From Betaproteobacteria bacterium (lineage in GTDB: Bacteria; Pseudomonadota; Gammaproteobacteria; Burkholderiales; Eutrophovitaceae), in NCBI GenBank assembly GCA_009886305.1, contig QXZO01000167.1, forward strand, positions 11,269-26,093: a DNA stretch of 14,825 nucleotides, read 5' to 3'. The notes under the pieces are model-generated. The model had not been told where the DNA came from. It did not search any database and saw only the letters and a program-made list of their open reading frames with translations. Positions within the stretch are counted from its first letter, which is position 1, and every line of letters starts with the position of its first letter. Below, piece by piece: positions 5,243 through 13,412 of this stretch. Position numbers and translations under genes: made by a program.

Positions 5243-7994
5243 GCCGTCTTTGCTCGCCGCCACCAGATAAATTACTGACGCAACGACCACATATCGTTTC
5301 ATGCTCAGATACAGCGCCAACATCCGGTCTGTAATGCCAACACCGCTCGCATTTTTGATGTGCGCTCTTGTTAACTTCTGCCGTGAAACCTTCTACATCG
5401 CCCTTACGCAAATCTACGGAAGATGTTAAAAAGAGATAACGTAAATCGCTATCAAGAGACTTCAATGCATCGAAGTCATTACCTGAGGAGGTTACTATTA
5501 ACTCAGCTTGTAACGAAGAACCTATATCGCCTGCGCTGCGTTTTTCCTCCAATTTCTTTTGAACAACTGCTCGCATGCGTCTCAGCCCGTCCCATTTCAC
5601 CAGTAAGTCCTCATCTATTTTTGGGAACTCATACCAAGTATGCAACAGGACTGAATCGTCATCGTCCCCCACAAATATGGACCAAGCCTCATCGGCCGTA
5701 AAAGATAATACTGGTGCCATTAACCGCAGTAACGAATTTGTAATATGCCACATTGCATTTTGCGCAGATTTCCTTTCAATCGAATTTTCAGCACTGGTGT
5801 AAAGGCGATCTTTGAGAATATCTAAATAAAAGCCTCCTAAATCTTCAGAGCAAAACGTTTGAAACTTTTGAACAACATGGTGAAACTCAAAATGCTCGTA
5901 GTCTATTTCAATGTTTTTCTGTAGTCGGTAAGTCATTTGTAGTGCGTAACGATCAACCTCAAGCCACTGATGCGCTTCAAGCTCGTCCACTTGAACGTCA
6001 AAATCACTAAGATTCGCGAGTAAAAATCGTAATGTATTACGGATACGTCGGTAGCTCTCAACAACCCGCTTCAATATTTCATCAGAAATATTTAACTCGC
6101 CAGAATAATCAGTCGCTGCAACCCAAAGCCGCAAGACATCGGCGCCTAGGGTATCTGAAATCTTTTGTGGTGCAATAACATTGCCCATCGACTTCGACAT
6201 TTTTCGTCCGTTACCATCCACAACGAAGCCATGTGTTAGTAAGCCCTTATAAGGCGCCTTTCCATCGATCGCACACCCAGTTAACAAACTCGACTGAAAC
6301 CAGCCTCTGTGTTGATCCGACCCTTCTAAATATAGATCTGCAGGCTTCGTAAGGTCACTGCGCCTTGACAGGACACTGTTGTGGGTTGTTCCTGAGTCAA
6401 ACCAAACATCTAATGTATCCCGTACTTTTTTCCATTCCCCTGCGTCTTGACCCAATAGTTCCTCTAGGTCAAGTTCGAACCAAGCATCTATGCCTCTGTC
6501 CTCGACGCGCTTTGCGACCTCCTCTAATAAATTCGACGTATCAGGGTGTAACTGTCCAGTCTCAGCATGAACGATTAATGACATTGGGGTTCCCCAACTT
6601 CTTTGCCGCGACACGCACCAATCCGGTCGATTTTTTATCATACCCTCCAAGCGGGCACGTCCCCAGCTCGGATAAAAAGAGGTCTCAGCGATAGCTTTCG
6701 CCGCGCGGTCCCTGATGGAATCTTGACCGCTGTCTAAACCGACAAACCATTGTTTTGTCGCTCGGAAAATAATTGGTGTTTTATGTCGCCAACACACAGG
6801 ATAGCTATGTTCATAGGTAACAACGTGCAGCAATTTATGATTTTCTCTCAGAACTTCAATAATTTTTTTATTTGCCTCCCACACCAACATTCCACCAACA
6901 ATTGGTACTGAGTTGTGGAACTGGCCCTCGTCGTTAACAGGGTTATCGACTTCAAGACCATAACGTTGACCAACGATAAAATCGTCTACTCCGTGCGCGG
7001 GAGCCGTGTGAACCAACCCAGTTCCCGCGTCCAGCGTCACGTGTTCACCTGAAATTACCAATGATTGTCGATCATAAAATGGGTGTTGCAGTAATAGGCC
7101 TTCTATTTTCTCTCCATTAAATTTCAATAAAACCTCAAACTCTTGAATACCGTAGCGTTGGAGACACGGATCAACCAATTCGCTGGCAAGTATTAATAGT
7201 CCGTCGGCAATGCGCACAAGTGCATACTCAATGTCTGATCCAACTGCTACTGCTCTATTTGCTGGAAGCGTCCACGGAGTGGTCGTCCAAATTACAGCAA
7301 AAACTGGTTCATATAAGTGAGTGAAACCCAAAGCAGACGCAAGAGCTTTGGTATCAACGACAGAGAAGCCCACATCTATAGCAGGTGACTTTTTATCTTC
7401 GTACTCCACCTCTGCATCAGCTAGCGCAGAGCCACAATCGAGACACCAATGCACTGGTTTTGCACCTTCTTGTAAAAAACCATTTTCCTGAATTCTGGCT
7501 AATGACCGAATGGTGTCTGCTTCGGTCTGAAATGCCATCGTTTTATAAGGGTTGTCCCAATCACCTAATACACCTAGTCGAATAAAGTCTTTCTTTTGTC
7601 TGTCAATCTGCTCCTCAGCAAACGACCGACAAAGCGCACGAAATTGTGCAGCTTCTAGTCCCTTACCATGTTTTTTTTCAATTTGGTGCTCAATAGGTAG
7701 CCCATGACAATCCCACCCAGGTACATAGGGCGCATCGAAACCCGCCAAAGTTTTTGACTTGACAATGATGTCTTTCAAAACCTTGTTTACGGCGTGGCCG
7801 ATGTGAATGTCCCCATTTGCATATGGTGGCCCATCATGCAAAACAAACGTAGGTCTACCTTCCACTTTCTCACGAATTTTTTGGTATAAACCTCCGCTTT
7901 GCCACTGCTCAACCCAAAGCGGTTCGCGCTTAGCTAAATTTGCACGCATTGGGAATGTTGTATCAGGAAGATTTAATGTTTTTTTATAATCCAT
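5235..7994 (-). CDS. ileS: Isoleucyl-tRNA synthetase
   Basis: This class I aminoacyl-tRNA synthetase charges tRNA-Ile. The 919 residues are close to the roughly 940 of bacterial type-1 IleRS. The ATP-binding signature PPYANGDIHIGHA has HIGH at 64-67, and KMSKS is at 598-602. The CP1 editing domain shows TTTPWTLPANRAVAV and the GTGLVHTAPAHG segment that removes mischarged valine. The C-terminal zinc knuckle has C882, C885, C902 and C905 (CERCWHYRP ... CGRC), as in E. coli IleRS. The start at 7994 gives the family N-terminus YKxTLNLPxTxFPMRANL. It lies 67 bases after ribF and overlaps lspA by 8 bases. No truncation or missing key motif is seen. Confidence 0.98.
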   Translation of the reverse strand: MDYKKTLNLPDTTFPMRANLAKREPLWVEQWQSGGLYQKIREKVEGRPTFVLHDGPPYANGDIHIGHAVNKVLKDIIVKSKTLAGFDAPYVPGWDCHGLPIEHQIEKKHGKGLEAAQFRALCRSFAEEQIDRQKKDFIRLGVLGDWDNPYKTMAFQTEADTIRSLARIQENGFLQEGAKPVHWCLDCGSALADAEVEYEDKKSPAIDVGFSVVDTKALASALGFTHLYEPVFAVIWTTTPWTLPANRAVAVGSDIEYALVRIADGLLILASELVDPCLQRYGIQEFEVLLKFNGEKIEGLLLQHPFYDRQSLVISGEHVTLDAGTGLVHTAPAHGVDDFIVGQRYGLEVDNPVNDEGQFHNSVPIVGGMLVWEANKKIIEVLRENHKLLHVVTYEHSYPVCWRHKTPIIFRATKQWFVGLDSGQDSIRDRAAKAIAETSFYPSWGRARLEGMIKNRPDWCVSRQRSWGTPMSLIVHAETGQLHPDTSNLLEEVAKRVEDRGIDAWFELDLEELLGQDAGEWKKVRDTLDVWFDSGTTHNSVLSRRSDLTKPADLYLEGSDQHRGWFQSSLLTGCAIDGKAPYKGLLTHGFVVDGNGRKMSKSMGNVIAPQKISDTLGADVLRLWVAATDYSGELNISDEILKRVVESYRRIRNTLRFLLANLSDFDVQVDELEAHQWLEVDRYALQMTYRLQKNIEIDYEHFEFHHVVQKFQTFCSEDLGGFYLDILKDRLYTSAENSIERKSAQNAMWHITNSLLRLMAPVLSFTADEAWSIFVGDDDDSVLLHTWYEFPKIDEDLLVKWDGLRRMRAVVQKKLEEKRSAGDIGSSLQAELIVTSSGNDFDALKSLDSDLRYLFLTSSVDLRKGDVEGFTAEVNKSAHQKCERCWHYRPDVGAVSEHETICGRCVSNLSGGGEQRRHV

Positions 7995-8061
7995 TTAATT
8001 CTATAACCACCTCTGAGAATGAAGCGTCAAGAGCACCAGAAACTTCTAATGTCACCCATTT

Positions 8062-8994
8062 TCAAGCATCATTCAATTTAAAAAATTCTCGGGAAATTCT
8101 TTCATCTTCCTTCATTGCTACTGTCAATTCATCCTTGCTAGCAAACGTCTCTTGGTCTCGAATCTTACGAACAAACTGAACGTTAAGCCTTTGCCCATAT
8201 AGGTCGCCAGAAAAATCTAGAATGTTCACTTCAACGCAAATCATTCCGTTGTTCGCTACTGTAGGTCTCTTACCCACACTTACCAAAGCTGGCTTCTGCT
8301 TAAAATTAGGTCCATCGATATATCCGATGAAAATTCCGTTTAGTGGGAATAAATCCCTCCTGAAATGAATATTTGCGGTCGGATACCCAAGATTTCTTCC
8401 AATTTGGTCACCATGAATTACTCTCCCACAGATATTGTAACGCTTGCCCAGTAATTGTTTCGCAAATGCAAGGTCTCCCTTCGATAATGCATCTCGAACA
8501 GCGGTGCTCGATACACGCATCTGCTTCACCTTGACGCTTCGATTTGCTTCAACCTCAAAACCACATTCAGAACCCTCATCACGTAGCATATTGTAGTCGC
8601 CGCGCCTATCCATACCAAACCTGAAGTCATCCCCAACCAATAACCACCTCACTGCCAATCTTGATACCAGTACATCTCGAATAAAATGCTCGGGCAGCAT
8701 CTTTGAATACCTCGTATTGAAAGGAAGTAAGATGACTTGCTCTACTCCGGCATCCGCAAACGAGCACAACTTCTCTCGATTGCCATATAACCTCACAGGA
8801 GCTTTCTCTCGAGCAAAAAATTCTGCTGGGTGCGGCTGAAAAGTTAATACGGAGGGTATGAGATTTTTTTCGGATGCAACAGATACCAAGCGATCCAATA
8901 TGGCTCGATGTCCGACATGAACGCCGTCAAAGTTTCCAATAGTTAGAGCCCGCGCACTTTTGGTTCCCGAATTTTTTAGCTCTAACAAACGCAT
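8062..8994 (-). CDS. ribF: Bifunctional riboflavin kinase / FAD synthetase
   Basis: The protein converts riboflavin to FMN and FMN to FAD in the cytoplasm. The N-terminal adenylyltransferase domain (about 1-180) has the nucleotidyltransferase loop IGNFDGVHVGH (19-29), LTFQPHP (50-56), GDDFRFG (121-127) and SSTAVR (162-167). The C-terminal riboflavin kinase domain (about 185-310) has GRVIHGDQIGRNLGYPTANI (190-209, with the PTAN motif), SVGKRPTV and VEVNILDFSGDLYG. The 310 residues equal the normal length. It is the first gene of the leftward ribF-ileS-lspA-ispH run. Here its usual upstream neighbour murJ is separated from it by a cysB-like gene on the opposite strand, so it needs its own promoter in 8995-9175. 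No strong ribosome site precedes the ATG. Confidence 0.97.
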   Translation of the reverse strand: MRLLELKNSGTKSARALTIGNFDGVHVGHRAILDRLVSVASEKNLIPSVLTFQPHPAEFFAREKAPVRLYGNREKLCSFADAGVEQVILLPFNTRYSKMLPEHFIRDVLVSRLAVRWLLVGDDFRFGMDRRGDYNMLRDEGSECGFEVEANRSVKVKQMRVSSTAVRDALSKGDLAFAKQLLGKRYNICGRVIHGDQIGRNLGYPTANIHFRRDLFPLNGIFIGYIDGPNFKQKPALVSVGKRPTVANNGMICVEVNILDFSGDLYGQRLNVQFVRKIRDQETFASKDELTVAMKEDERISREFFKLNDA

Positions 8995-9175
8995 TTTACA
9001 ATTTAGTCTTTAAGATTAACAAGACGTAATTCTAACTCCTTTTAGAGAAATCTATGGTCGCACCGTAAAGACCAACAGTATCCTCGGCCATAAAAAGTAG
9101 ATAGAATCGAAAGCGATAAATTGTATGCTCACAAATGAAAAATGTAGGATGCTTACGAACTGAATCAATCAAGCC

Positions 9176-10105
9176 ATGAAACTACAACAACTTAAATTTA
9201 TATGCGAAGTTGCGAAACAAAATCTTAACTTAACCAAGGCCGCTAACGAGCTATTCACATCGCAACCCGGGATCAGCAAACAAATAAAAGCACTAGAAGC
9301 GGAACTTGGTGTCGATATTTTCATTAGGAAGGGCAAACGCTTTGTCGGAATAACGGAGCCGGGACAAGAAATAATAAAAAAATCCCAAGCCGCACTCAAT
9401 GACTTAAATAATCTCAAGACGATCGGAAGCGAATATTCAAAAGAAACGTCGGGAGACTTAACAATCGCGACAACACACACACAGGCACGTTATGCACTCC
9501 CTCCTGTTATCAAACAATTTAGAGAGAAATATCCAGGAGTCCGTTTATCGGTTTATCAGGGAAGCCCTGCACATATTGTTGAAATGGCCTGCTCAGGGGA
9601 AGCAGATATTGCAATAGCAACTGAAGCCACGTCCTTGACCAACGAGCTGGCCATGTTACCTTGCTACCAATGGAATCGTTGCGTCTTAACACCTCCAAGA
9701 CATCCGCTCTTGAAGAGTAAAAATCTATCCTTACAAGAAATATGTGAATACCCAATCATCACCTATGACTTTACTTTCACCGGTCGTCCCATCATCAAAC
9801 AAGCATTTGAAACCAAGGGATTAAAACCCGATATCGTCTTAACTGCAATAGATGCAGACGTAATCAAAACCTATGTAGAACTTGGCTTTGGTATTGGTAT
9901 TGTTTCTATGATGGCTTATGATCCCGCACGGGATACGAAGATCAGAGCTATGGATGCCAGTCATTTGTTTGAACCGAGTACAACAGGGATTGGGATCCGC
10001 AAAAATTCCTACATGCGCGGATTTGTTTATGATTTTATCTCGATGTTCGCACCGCACTTGAATAAAGAGGCGGTAGATTCAATCGTTAATAGGCAGGAAG
10101 ATTAA
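9176..10105 (+). CDS. cysB: LysR-family regulator of the CysB type
   Basis: The 309-residue LysR-type regulator has an N-terminal helix-turn-helix (about 1-62: MKLQQLKFICEVAKQ, LTKAANELFTSQPGISKQIK) and a linker helix. The effector domain carries ATTHTQARYALPPVIKQF, with T100, T102 and Q103 at the positions that bind sulfate or acetylserine in CysB. It also has YQGSPAHIVEMACSGEADIAIATEA and LPCYQWNRCVLTPP, all typical of CysB/Cbl. CysB activates sulfate assimilation and cysteine synthesis genes in response to N-acetylserine. It is slightly shorter than enterobacterial CysB (324). It is the only plus-strand gene between 1358 and 11654 and ends one base before the murJ stop. Cbl-like or another CysB paralogue cannot be excluded. 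The start is fixed by the family N-terminus although the ribosome site is weak. Confidence 0.92.
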   Translation: MKLQQLKFICEVAKQNLNLTKAANELFTSQPGISKQIKALEAELGVDIFIRKGKRFVGITEPGQEIIKKSQAALNDLNNLKTIGSEYSKETSGDLTIATTHTQARYALPPVIKQFREKYPGVRLSVYQGSPAHIVEMACSGEADIAIATEATSLTNELAMLPCYQWNRCVLTPPRHPLLKSKNLSLQEICEYPIITYDFTFTGRPIIKQAFETKGLKPDIVLTAIDADVIKTYVELGFGIGIVSMMAYDPARDTKIRAMDASHLFEPSTTGIGIRKNSYMRGFVYDFISMFAPHLNKEAVDSIVNRQED

Positions 10106-10106
10106 T

Positions 10107-11654
10107 TTATGCCGCCCTCAGCGCAAGAATATCTTTCAATCGCCTTCCTAGGAGCCTAAGCGCTATTGCATAAACCGTAAACCCTAACATGATTACGCCA
10201 CACAGTAGACCTGCACGCCCCCATGAATCAGAGGCTAACCAGTCAACGTTAATAGAAACAAAAAAAACAACTAACGTCATTACCGCCGCAGCTATCACGC
10301 AATCCCGACACACAACAATCCACTTGTTCGTTAGTACAAACAATCCCTTACGACGAAGTCCCACAACGAGCAAAGTTGCATTTAACCAAGCTCCTCCAGA
10401 AATAGCCAAGGCTAGACCAGCGTGTTTTACATGATCTGGTAACAACATCCAGAAAAAAACATTGAGAATCTGAGTAACGACGATTGCTTTTATGGCAATT
10501 CTTACAGGTGTTCGCGTATCCTTATTGGCATAAAAAACCGGAGCAAAAAGTTTGATCATTACAATAGGAACTAGGCCGACACCATAACCCCAAAATGCAA
10601 CTTGAGTCATAGAAACATCTACAAGTGAAAACTGGTCACGCATGAATAGTGTAATTAGAATGGGCTTTGACAAAGCAATTAATCCGCAGACACTAGGAAT
10701 CGAAATGACCAACATAAGTATCAAGCCCCACTCCAAAGTTGCTTGATATTCATCATTTTTCTTATCGGCAACGGAAACTGAAAGAGCTGGGAGAATAACC
10801 GTGCCCATTGCCACCCCCAAAAGTCCTACAGGCAACTCCATCAATCTATCAGCAAAGGTCAACCAACTTACACTACCTGTTTGCATCCTTGAGGCGATGT
10901 TCGTATTAATGACCAATGAGATTTGAGCGGCAGACACACCAATAACGGCTGGAGCCATTTTTTTTAAAATTTGAATCACGCCAGGATCATTGGGCTTCCA
11001 CTTCAGCTTTGGCCAAAGCTTGAGCCGCCATAGAAAGGGAACTTGAAAGGCAAGCTGCGCAATGCCTCCCAGCAATATTGCCAAACCTAAAGCCATAATC
11101 GGTGGATCAAAATATGGCGTTAAATATAGCGCCGATAAAATAAAACTAATATTTAATAATGCCGGTGTAAAAGCCGGCACAGCAAAACGACCCCAGGTAT
11201 TGAGTACCGACGCAAAAAGACTCGTCAAGGAGATAAACAACACATAAGGAAAAGTGAGCCGGATTAAATTGGCGGTGAGCTCCGCTTGACCGGATGACTC
11301 ATTGAATCCAGTTGCAATGACATGCACTAAATAGGGAGCACAAAAAACTCCTAAAATGGAGATAACAAGTAGAAGTAACGAAAGTAAACTGGCCACATGT
11401 GAGATCAGTAGCTTGGCACGCTCATCTCCCTCTCGCTGCCTGTACTCCGCTAAAATTGGAACAAACGCCTGCGCGAAGGCGCCTTCGGCGAATAATCGTC
11501 GTAACAAGTTCGGGATACGAAACGCGACAAAAAGCGCATCTGTTGAAGCACCTGCGCCAAATTTCGCAGCAATAACCATTTCCCTCACTAACCCAAGGAG
11601 ACGGGACATCAGTGTAAAAAAACTGACGACAGACAGGGACTTAAATAAACCCAT
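10107..11654 (-). CDS. murJ: Lipid II flippase MurJ (MviN)
   Basis: This MOP-superfamily inner-membrane protein flips lipid II to the periplasm for peptidoglycan synthesis. At 515 residues it matches the family, with hydrophobic segments throughout consistent with 14 transmembrane helices. Functional charged residues of the central cavity are at the E. coli positions: R18 and R24 in SRLLGLVRE, D39 in STDALFVAF and R52 in NLLRRLFAEGAF. The later FADRLMELPVGLLGVA segment contains the conserved Arg and Glu of helix 8. The gene is divergent from rpsT, as is common. It is convergent with the cysB-like gene, with only one base between the stops, instead of leading into ribF. The ribosome site before the ATG at 11654 is weak. 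Confidence 0.97.
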   Translation of the reverse strand: MGLFKSLSVVSFFTLMSRLLGLVREMVIAAKFGAGASTDALFVAFRIPNLLRRLFAEGAFAQAFVPILAEYRQREGDERAKLLISHVASLLSLLLLVISILGVFCAPYLVHVIATGFNESSGQAELTANLIRLTFPYVLFISLTSLFASVLNTWGRFAVPAFTPALLNISFILSALYLTPYFDPPIMALGLAILLGGIAQLAFQVPFLWRLKLWPKLKWKPNDPGVIQILKKMAPAVIGVSAAQISLVINTNIASRMQTGSVSWLTFADRLMELPVGLLGVAMGTVILPALSVSVADKKNDEYQATLEWGLILMLVISIPSVCGLIALSKPILITLFMRDQFSLVDVSMTQVAFWGYGVGLVPIVMIKLFAPVFYANKDTRTPVRIAIKAIVVTQILNVFFWMLLPDHVKHAGLALAISGGAWLNATLLVVGLRRKGLFVLTNKWIVVCRDCVIAAAVMTLVVFFVSINVDWLASDSWGRAGLLCGVIMLGFTVYAIALRLLGRRLKDILALRAA

Positions 11655-11762
11655 GATTTTAAATATATTTAACCTTGAAAATACTTATTATTGGCTATAG
11701 TGAAACTTTAATTTTTACCTTATCAGCTTTCCCTAAGGGTTCGTAGAATAATTGCAGCCATA

Positions 11763-11791
11763 TTGCCTTAGCTGAACACCAGGGTTATAAT
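11763..11791 (+). promoter_or_regulatory. Sigma-70 promoter of rpsT
   Basis: A -35 box TTGCCT (11763-11768) and a perfect -10 box TATAAT (11786-11791) are separated by the ideal 17 bases. Transcription would begin near 11798, leaving a leader of roughly 38 bases before the rpsT ATG. This is the best-matching promoter in the window, as expected for a ribosomal protein gene. Confidence 0.82.
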
Positions 11792-11835
11792 CATCGGCTT
11801 TTCATGTAACCGCAAAGCGGGATTAATAGAATACC

Positions 11836-12099
11836 ATGCCAAACATTGCATCAGCCAAAAAGCGAGCCCGTCAAACCGACAAGCGTAATACGCACAACGC
11901 GTCCTTAAGATCTGAACTCCGCACCATGATCAAGAAGGTTCGCAAAGCGGTAGACGCAGGAGATAAAGAAGCTGCGACGACGACGTACACGAGCGCCCAA
12001 AGCAGGATAGACTCGATTGCGGATAAAAAAATCATTCACAAAAATACGGCAGCACGCCAGAAAAGCAAACTTTCGCGGGCAATTAAAAACATGAGTTGA
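11836..12099 (+). CDS. rpsT: 30S ribosomal protein S20
   Basis: This 87-residue, highly basic helical protein of the small ribosomal subunit binds 16S rRNA. The N-terminus PNIASAKKRARQTDKRNTHN is the family hallmark and the C-terminal half KIIHKNTAARQKSKLSRAIK completes the three-helix bundle. Length is normal. It starts with ATG rather than the UUG known in E. coli, and its Shine-Dalgarno is poor, which fits the family habit of translational autoregulation by free S20, although no regulatory structure was identified. It is transcribed alone between the promoter at 11763 and the terminator at 12126, divergent from murJ. Confidence 0.98.
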   Translation: MPNIASAKKRARQTDKRNTHNASLRSELRTMIKKVRKAVDAGDKEAATTTYTSAQSRIDSIADKKIIHKNTAARQKSKLSRAIKNMS

Positions 12100-12125
12100 G
12101 TCATCAGCCGCTGAAAGTGTTTACG

Positions 12126-12152
12126 AACCCGCAGCTGGTCCTGCGGGTTTTT
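12126..12152 (+). terminator. Intrinsic terminator after rpsT
   Basis: The 9-bp GC-rich stem AACCCGCAG/CTGCGGGTT with loop CTGGTC is followed by five T (12148-12152). It begins 27 bases after the rpsT stop and separates rpsT from the argD-argF unit, which must therefore have its own promoter in the following roughly 80 bases. Confidence 0.92.
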
Positions 12153-12233
12153 CATTTAGGGGTATGCTGTTTTCATAGTATTGAAGTATTAGGAATTCGT
12201 CGAACAACGTAAGGAGCCGGTCAGGGAGTTATT

Positions 12234-13412
12234 ATGCGCCACGTCATGAAGACATATGGGAGGAAATCAATCGCATTTACTCATGGGGATGGTGCGTGGA
12301 TCTTTGACACCTCCGGCAAGCGCTACCTCGACGCGCTGTGCGGAATCGCGGTAACTGGGCTAGGTCACAATCACCCAAAAGTCACAAAAGCGATTCAAGA
12401 ACAAGCCAGCTCACTCATTCACTGCTCAAATTTATATCAAATCCCGGAGCAAGAGGCTTTAGCAATTAAGCTTTGTGCACTGTCCAAGATGGAAACTGTT
12501 TTCTTTTCAAACTCAGGTGCCGAAGCAAACGAAGCTGCAATAAAACTCGCTAGACTATTTGGACACAATAAAGGTATAGAAACGCCAGTTATTATCGTTG
12601 CCGACCAATCATTCCATGGTAGAACAATGGCGACACTATCCGCAACAGGAAATCGAAAGGTACAAGCTGGATTTGAACCTCTTCTATCAGGCTTTGCGAG
12701 GGTACCTTACGGCGATGTTGAAGCGATAAACCAAGTCGCTTTGAACAATAAAAATATCGTTGCTATCTTTATAGAGCCTGTGCAAGGTGAAGGTGGAATA
12801 CAAATTCCTGACAAGCAGTACTTGAATAACCTCAAAATAATCGCAGACAAACAAGAATGGCTCTTAATGGTCGATGAAGTGCAAACGGGCATGGGTCGGA
12901 CCGGAGCCTGGTTTGCGCACCAACATAACGATATCGTTCCTGATGTCATGACATTGGCAAAAGGGCTCGGCAATGGAGTGCCTATCGGCGCTTGCCTGGC
13001 CCGAGGTAAAGCGGCAGCAATCTTATCTCCAGGAACTCATGGCTCTACGTTTGGAGGAAATCCCCTAGTGAGTCGTGCAGCCCTAGCGACTATTGATGCC
13101 ATCGAATCAGATTCCTTAACCGACAGAGCAACGCTAATTGGCGATGCAATCACAGAAGGCTTGAGGACGAACTTTAATAACGAAAATTCAGTTATAGATA
13201 TACGAAATAAAGGCCTGATGATCGGTATCGAACTGGACAGGTCATGTTTAAGCATCGTTGATTATGCCCTCGAAGCAGGATTATTACTCAACGTTACTGC
13301 TGATAAAGTTATCAGGCTTCTACCCCCATTGATACTTGATGATGAGCAGATTAAGCTGCTCATCATCAGCTTAACCGACGTAATTAAGCAGTTTCTACAA
13401 GAATCGAAATGA
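12234..13412 (+). CDS. argD: Acetylornithine aminotransferase (class III PLP enzyme)
   Basis: This enzyme uses glutamate to aminate N-acetylglutamate semialdehyde to N-acetylornithine in arginine synthesis; family members can also act on succinyldiaminopimelate in lysine synthesis. The 392 residues have the family length. Key elements are YLDALCGIAVTGLGHNHP (31-48), the phosphate-binding SGAEANE (94-100), FHGRTMATLSATG (127-139), EPVQGEGG (181-188) and the cofactor-contacting D214 in VDEVQTGMGRTG. The PLP-binding lysine is K243 in LAKGLGNGVPIGA, and HGSTFGGNPL follows. GGGAG at 12224-12228 supports the ATG at 12234; a second ATG four codons later is possible. The stop overlaps the argF start (ATGA), so the two are translationally coupled. 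Ornithine or 4-aminobutyrate aminotransferase is less likely given the argF partner. Confidence 0.93.
   Translation: MRHVMKTYGRKSIAFTHGDGAWIFDTSGKRYLDALCGIAVTGLGHNHPKVTKAIQEQASSLIHCSNLYQIPEQEALAIKLCALSKMETVFFSNSGAEANEAAIKLARLFGHNKGIETPVIIVADQSFHGRTMATLSATGNRKVQAGFEPLLSGFARVPYGDVEAINQVALNNKNIVAIFIEPVQGEGGIQIPDKQYLNNLKIIADKQEWLLMVDEVQTGMGRTGAWFAHQHNDIVPDVMTLAKGLGNGVPIGACLARGKAAAILSPGTHGSTFGGNPLVSRAALATIDAIESDSLTDRATLIGDAITEGLRTNFNNENSVIDIRNKGLMIGIELDRSCLSIVDYALEAGLLLNVTADKVIRLLPPLILDDEQIKLLIISLTDVIKQFLQESK
13337..13374 (+). repeat. Overlapping competing hairpins inside the end of argD, just before argF
   Basis: Positions 13337-13349 and 13356-13368 form a perfect 13-bp stem (TGATGATGAGCAG / CTGCTCATCATCA) with loop ATTAAG. 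Positions 13351-13358 and 13367-13374 form a second perfect stem (TTAAGCTG / CAGCTTAA) with loop CTCATCAT. The two share bases and cannot coexist. They lie within argD codons for about residues 368-381, starting 72 bases before the argF ATG. No T-tract follows, so this is not a standard terminator. A role in argF translation or mRNA processing is inference. Confidence 0.6.

Noticed and set aside
5243..5323. N-terminal extension of lspA to 194 residues
   Set aside because: The extra 27 codons overlap the zinc-binding end of ileS in another frame and have no family counterpart; the ATG at 5242 gives the normal length.
9055..9074. Dyad TGGTC-N10-GACCA in the ribF/cysB divergent region
   Set aside because: The arms are only 5 bases and the spacing does not fit a typical LysR T-N11-A site convincingly; it is too weak to list as an operator.
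12186..12206. GAA ... TTC symmetry upstream of argD, examined as an arginine-repressor box
   Set aside because: The half-sites and spacing do not fit TGAAT-N4-ATTCA; no good box was found between the rpsT terminator and argD.
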